Of a stretch of 57,630 bases of DNA, positions 54,003 through 57,630 are shown piece by piece. Source of the DNA: Penium margaritaceum (lineage: Eukaryota; Streptophyta; Zygnematophyceae; Desmidiales; Peniaceae); the NCBI GenBank assembly GCA_023375785.1, contig SZWC01007331.1, positions 57,976-115,605 of the forward strand, written 5' to 3'. The notes beneath the pieces were generated by a model. The model saw nothing but the letters and a program-made list of their open reading frames with translations, did no database searches and was not told where the DNA came from. The position numbers and the translations under genes were made by a program. How positions within the stretch are numbered: position 1 is the first letter of the stretch; each line of letters begins with the position of its first letter.

Positions 54003-54644
54003 GACCCACGCACGCAAGAGATCATCCGCAGCCGTAACGTCGAGTCCGACGAGCAGCAAAGCTTCAGCAGCAGCAACAACGACATGAGCATTGGGAACAC
54101 TCCAAGACAGGGGGAGTGGTTCTAGCTCCTTGACTACGAGGAGGAGCCGGCGGACGTGAAGGTCGATGATGCGGTGTCGGAGCGCGGCGGTGCAGCAGGT
54201 GCAGCAGCCGACACAGAGGACTCCGATGACAATGCAACTCGGCTGGAGATCCGGCGGAATGATCCGTCAAAGGAGGCACCGTGGGTGCAGAAGCAAGAGG
54301 TCTCGGTGGAGTTTGCGTCGGGTGTCGGAGAAAAATACTCAGGACGTGCCGCCCGTCCGGTTGATGGTTCACCGGAGCGGGACGGATCCTTGGGGAGCTG
54401 TCCGGTTGATGATTCACCGGAGCGGGCTGAGTCGAAAGGATCGCAGCAGAGCGACGAGACGCCGCCAAGACTGCCGCGCCGCAGTGGGAGGCAGCGGAGA
54501 GCAGGGAAGCGTTTCGACACAAGCACCGGTCGATGGATCGGCATGACGCGGTGCATGCTGGCTGCATCAACGGAACCGAAGACCGTGTAAGAGGCGCATG
54601 CGCGGCCCAAGGGGAAGTAGTGGGATGCCACCATCAAGTCAGAG
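54003..54644 (+). pseudogene. pol: H: integrase-RT linker
   Basis: The same frame continues with stops at 54123, 54588 and 54618. It is acidic and Ser/Arg-rich. A near-tandem motif PVDGSPERDGS / PVDDSPERAES (about 54357-54433) is encoded by DNA resembling the LTR hairpin CCGGTGGATGAT. It ends with PRLPRRSGRQRRAGKRFD, then WDATIKSEL at the RT start. Confidence 0.8.
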
Positions 54645-55607
54645 TTGGCGTCCATTGCTGAAAACGACACGTGGCAGCTGGTTGACAGGCCGGAAGATGC
54701 CAAGGTCATCGGCTCCAAGTGGGTCTTCAAGACCAAGTTCACGAAGGAAGGAGTGGTTGAAAAGCACAAGGCGCGGCTGGTCGCGAAGGGGTACGCACAG
54801 CGTAAGGGCGAACACTACGATGAGACGTTCGCCCCCGTCGCCAAGTTCACAAGCATCCGGGCGATCCTTGCGGTGGCAGCCGCGAAGGACATGGAGCGCC
54901 ACCAAATGGACGTAAAGATGGCCTTCCTCAACAGCATCATCGACAAAGAAATCTACATGGAGGTGCCGGAGGGGGTGGAGGCACCGGAGGGCAAGGTGTG
55001 CAAGCTGCGGAAGTCCTTGTACGGGCTAAAACAATCCCCACGATGCTGGTACCAACAGATGGACAGCTTCATGGCACAGCTGGGCTTCAAGTGTTGTGAG
55101 GCGGATCATAGAGTATACGTGCGGCGCAGCAAGAAGCTCCATCAGATCGTTGTAATGTACGTGGACGATCTGATCTTGTGCTCCTCAGACCTGCTCAGCC
55201 TACAGCAGCTGAAAGAGGACCTGAGCAACAGGTTCTACATATCGGAAATGGGGGAGCTGGAGTTCTACCTCGGGGTGAGCATTACGCGGAACCGGAGGGC
55301 ATGCACGCTTGAGCTGGGGCAGGCCAAATACGTGGCCGAGGTGCTGAAGCGGTACGGCATGGAGCACTGCAAACCAGTGTGCAGTCCAGTCTCCACGACC
55401 TGTGAACTAAATGCGGCAATGGCGCCGCAAACAAAAGAAGAGCGGGAGGATATGGCAGTGGTGCTGTACCAATCGGCGGTGGGCAGCCTCATGTACGCCA
55501 TGGTGGCGACTCGACCGGACCTGGCTTACGCGGTGGGCCAAGTGAACAGGTACGTGGCCGATACAGGGCCATTACACTGGCAGGTGGTCAAGCGCATCCT
55601 CCGCTAA
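54645..55607 (+). pseudogene. pol: H: reverse transcriptase (320 codons open)
   Basis: All RT blocks are visible: NDTWQLVDRPEDAKVIGSKW, FAPVAKFTSIRAI, MDVKMAFLNSIIDKEIYMEV, SLYGLKQSPRCWYQ, catalytic YVDD at 55158-55169, and GSLMYAMVATRPDLAYAVG. No internal stop. TAA at 55605 falls where Tyr of RILRYL is usual. Confidence 0.95.
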
Positions 55608-56168
55608 CTGCATGCGACGCGGCAGGCGTGCCTGAGGTTCGACGGCAAGGGACGGGCGTACCCTTTGCGTCTGGTCTGCTACACGGATGCAGACTACGCT
55701 GGGGATGTGGACAAGCGGAAGTCTACATCCGGCTACGTGTTCTTCCTCGCTGGTGCAGCGGTCTCGTGGTGCATCCGGAAGCAAGACTGTGTCGCCACCT
55801 CCATAGTGGAAGCTGAGTACATCGCACTGGCCGAGGCGGTCAAGGAGGCGGTGTGGCTCCACAGGTTGCTCGGGGAGCTGGGCGTGCTGCAGCTGGGGCC
55901 TACAGTGGTGCAAGAGGACAACACCGGCTCCACCTCGCTGGCCAACAACCCAACGCAACACAGGAGGACAAAGCACATCGATGTGCATTATCACTACGCA
56001 TGGGACATGGTCGAGAAGGGGTAGGTGGTGCTGCAGCACTGCAGCACGCACAACATGCTTGCGGATTGCTTGACCAAGGCGCAACCCGCGGACCGGCACA
56101 CGATGAGCGTGGCCGGACTTGGGATGACCAGCTATGATGAGCTGGAGGGCGCAGCGGAAGATGAGTGA
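55608..56168 (+). pseudogene. pol: H: RNase H
   Basis: Same frame after the stop: VCYTDADYAGD, KSTSGYVFFLAG, IVEAEYIAL, VQEDNTGSTSLA and RTKHIDVHYHYAWD, so the four acidic positions are kept. TAG at 56022 interrupts just before VVLQHCSTHNMLADCLTKA. The polyprotein ends DELEGAAEDE at 56166-56168. Confidence 0.93.
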
Positions 56169-56199
56169 GAGCAAGCAGGAGCAGCGGGCATGGCAGGTG

Positions 56200-56211
56200 C
56201 ATGGGGGAGAA
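56200..56211 (+). promoter_or_regulatory. Polypurine tract of element H
   Basis: CATGGGGGAGAA directly before the 3' LTR start at 56212. Confidence 0.85.
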
Positions 56212-57195
56212 TGTTGAAAAATTGCCCCTGCGCATGCCCAAGTGCGGCGCCGGGAGGCGACGACGAGCCGCCAGAAAGTGGAAACGCTGCTCCGGCGGAT
56301 CTGGCAACTCAAAGATTACTTGGATTATAAAATGGAGGATTGCCCCTGAAAGTGGACGAGTCCCTGAATCCGGTGGAAGTTGTCTCACCGGAATCGGAAA
56401 AGTATTGAGGGAGATATGACCTTCCAAAGTTGGGATATGCACACGTTCTTAGAGCCTGCTGCGACTCTAAATCCGGTCGATAATCGACCGGACCGAGTAA
56501 CAAAATCATCATCTGGAGAAATTGCTCCGAGACGTCTGCCGAGGCGTCCGGTGGATGATCCACCTGATCCGGCGGATCATCCACCAGATCCAGCAGTGCA
56601 GGTTGTTACTGAGGGACTTAGCCAAAATCATGGCTCGGCGTCCGAAACTCAGTAGTACGTTTTGTTACTCGGGGACTTTGTCAAAATTCTGACTGCAGGT
56701 CCACGGACAGGTTTCGAACCTCGTCACACCCCATCACCAAACTTGACCCAAAAGTGAGTAGGCTGCGTGAAAACAGTGCAGGAGACCCCTACACCATGTG
56801 CAAGAGGATCTGCACCTTGGGAAAGGCGCTTCGCACGTAATGGAAGGCGCCACGGCGTGTCCTATCCATGGAGGCGTTAGGCGTTTCTGTGGTGGGTGAA
56901 ACCTGCGCTTCGGCAAGCATAACTTGGGCTACGCTTGGCCGAATCGCGTGCGGCTTAGTGCGTTGGAAAGCTCATGACTATCTCTATACATGTTTTGATA
57001 ATGTTTATGCTAAAAAAAAATGCAAAACGACGTTATTCCCTTCGCAAACTGACTGTCTCTAAATTCCTACTCACATAGCGTGAGGCGACCAGAAAGCTCA
57101 CGCTCAGTCTCAGATTCGCCCAAAACAGTAGACATGAACCAATAGAGCCTATCAGACCAACTTCGGGACCGCACCACGCGGATCTCATCCTGACA
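56212..57195 (+). repeat. 3' LTR of element H (984 bp)
   Basis: TGTTGA start, CTGACA end; pairs with 50802-51788. ATTCC follows, against GTTCC before the 5' LTR. Confidence 0.95.
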
Positions 57196-57598
57196 ATTCC
57201 ATGGTGGCAGGCTGCAATCCCACATGTAGCACACAAATCCGCTCCTCAATAACATGAATCTCATTTTCATGCGATTCAACCTCCATCCGCTCCTCATCCT
57301 AGGTGTCAACCAACAACGTGGGCTGCTTAGGCATTGATGTTGGAGAGGGTGTATACTGCTGAACCGACGATGTAAGACCATAGTCTCTGCTTGAAATCTA
57401 TTGGGAAGCCGTTAACTCTCCCAAAGTGAGCCCATGATTTCTTCTAGCACGTTTGTTTGAGACTGGTGCTGATGCTGCATCTCATCCTGCACGAATCAAA
57501 GATCATCAGTTGACATTGCATGTGACTCTCGACTCATGATGCCTATAGAGGAGGCCGCTGAGGGGTTCATGGACCCCTTAGAGGAGGCAGCTGAGGTG

Positions 57599-57600
<2 letters not shown>
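57196..57600 (-). pseudogene. gag: J: gag N-terminal region right of H
   Basis: By layout it matches the C gag N-terminus: CGCTCCTCAATAACATGAATCTC here against CGCTCCTGAAGAACTCGAATCTC in C, and GCATCTCATCCTGC against ACATCTCATCCTGT. It shows that H landed inside J gag. It is too decayed to place a start. Confidence 0.6.

Positions 57601-57601
<1 letters not shown>

Positions 57602-57630
<29 letters not shown>
57602..57630. repeat. (GA)n microsatellite at window end
   Basis: At least 14 GA units, running off the window. Confidence 0.95.

Larger units (their letters stand above)
50802..57195 (+). mobile_element. Copia element H, complete, half-tRNA primer site
   Basis: LTRs at 50802-51788 and 56212-57195 (987 and 984 bp). 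GTTCC before and ATTCC after fit a 5-bp target duplication with one change. PBS, gag, protease, integrase, RT, RNase H and polypurine tract are all present on the plus strand. From about 52370 to 56168 the polyprotein stays in one frame, broken by eight stop codons and no visible indel. It is the most complete copy in the window but cannot be autonomous as read. Confidence 0.95.
48790..57600 (-). mobile_element. Minus-strand Copia remnant J, split by H
   Basis: The left part 48790-50801 holds integrase start, protease and gag. The right part 57196-57600 continues with the N-terminal gag region. H sits between them with GTTCC/ATTCC at its edges. J is related to families 1 and 2 by its protease and capsid order but is AT-shifted and full of stops. 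Confidence 0.75.

Overview
No host gene is recognisable in this 57.6 kb window. It is a graveyard of Ty1/Copia-type LTR retrotransposons, many inserted into one another. Two things point to a green-lineage (streptophyte or related) nuclear genome. Four elements carry a primer-binding site (PBS) matching the 3' end of plant initiator tRNA-Met, and two others carry a PBS matching its anticodon arm. Domain order wherever it is complete is gag, protease, integrase, RT, RNase H. Scaffold gaps, microsatellites and heavy decay would fit a large repeat-rich genome; a charophyte such as Chara is only a guess.

Layout. (1) 1-23031: three minus-strand Copia elements stacked by nesting. A (1-7673) lies in the 3' LTR of B (7674-15840), and B lies in the 3' LTR of C (15841-23031). 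A and C are one family; B is a sister family. (2) 23270-26627: D, a short minus-strand derivative that kept gag and the tail of RNase H, flanked by the 5-bp duplication CCACC. (3) 26628-27290: a gap, a (TC)n tract, and a fragment that is the inverted homologue of 23032-23269. (4) About 28141-33345: E, a decayed plus-strand element with no RT. (5) About 33480-37367: F, a poorly readable minus-strand remnant with a PBS, a GC-rich leader and an unexplained tandem repeat. (6) 38716-48420: I, a plus-strand remnant interrupted by G and by a solo-like LTR. G (40888-45027) is minus-strand, has TGTTGG...CCAACA ends and lacks RT/RNase H. (7) 48790-50801 and 57196-57600: J, a minus-strand remnant split by H. 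H (50802-57195) is plus-strand and the best preserved element, with one reading frame from late gag to RNase H broken only by stop codons.

How the parts work together. Each element would be transcribed from its LTR, primed by tRNA-iMet at the PBS just inside the 5' LTR, and finish plus-strand synthesis from the purine tract beside the 3' LTR. A, B, C and D prime on the tRNA 3' end. G and H use the internal anticodon arm. Every element here has disabling stops, shifts, deletions or lost active-site residues. D and G look like non-autonomous derivatives that would have depended on proteins from relatives.

Four single-N positions and one 143-N gap each separate two direct copies of the same sequence. 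These are probably scaffold-joining artefacts and inflate apparent lengths. All alignments are by eye; boundaries marked approximate could move by tens of bases.
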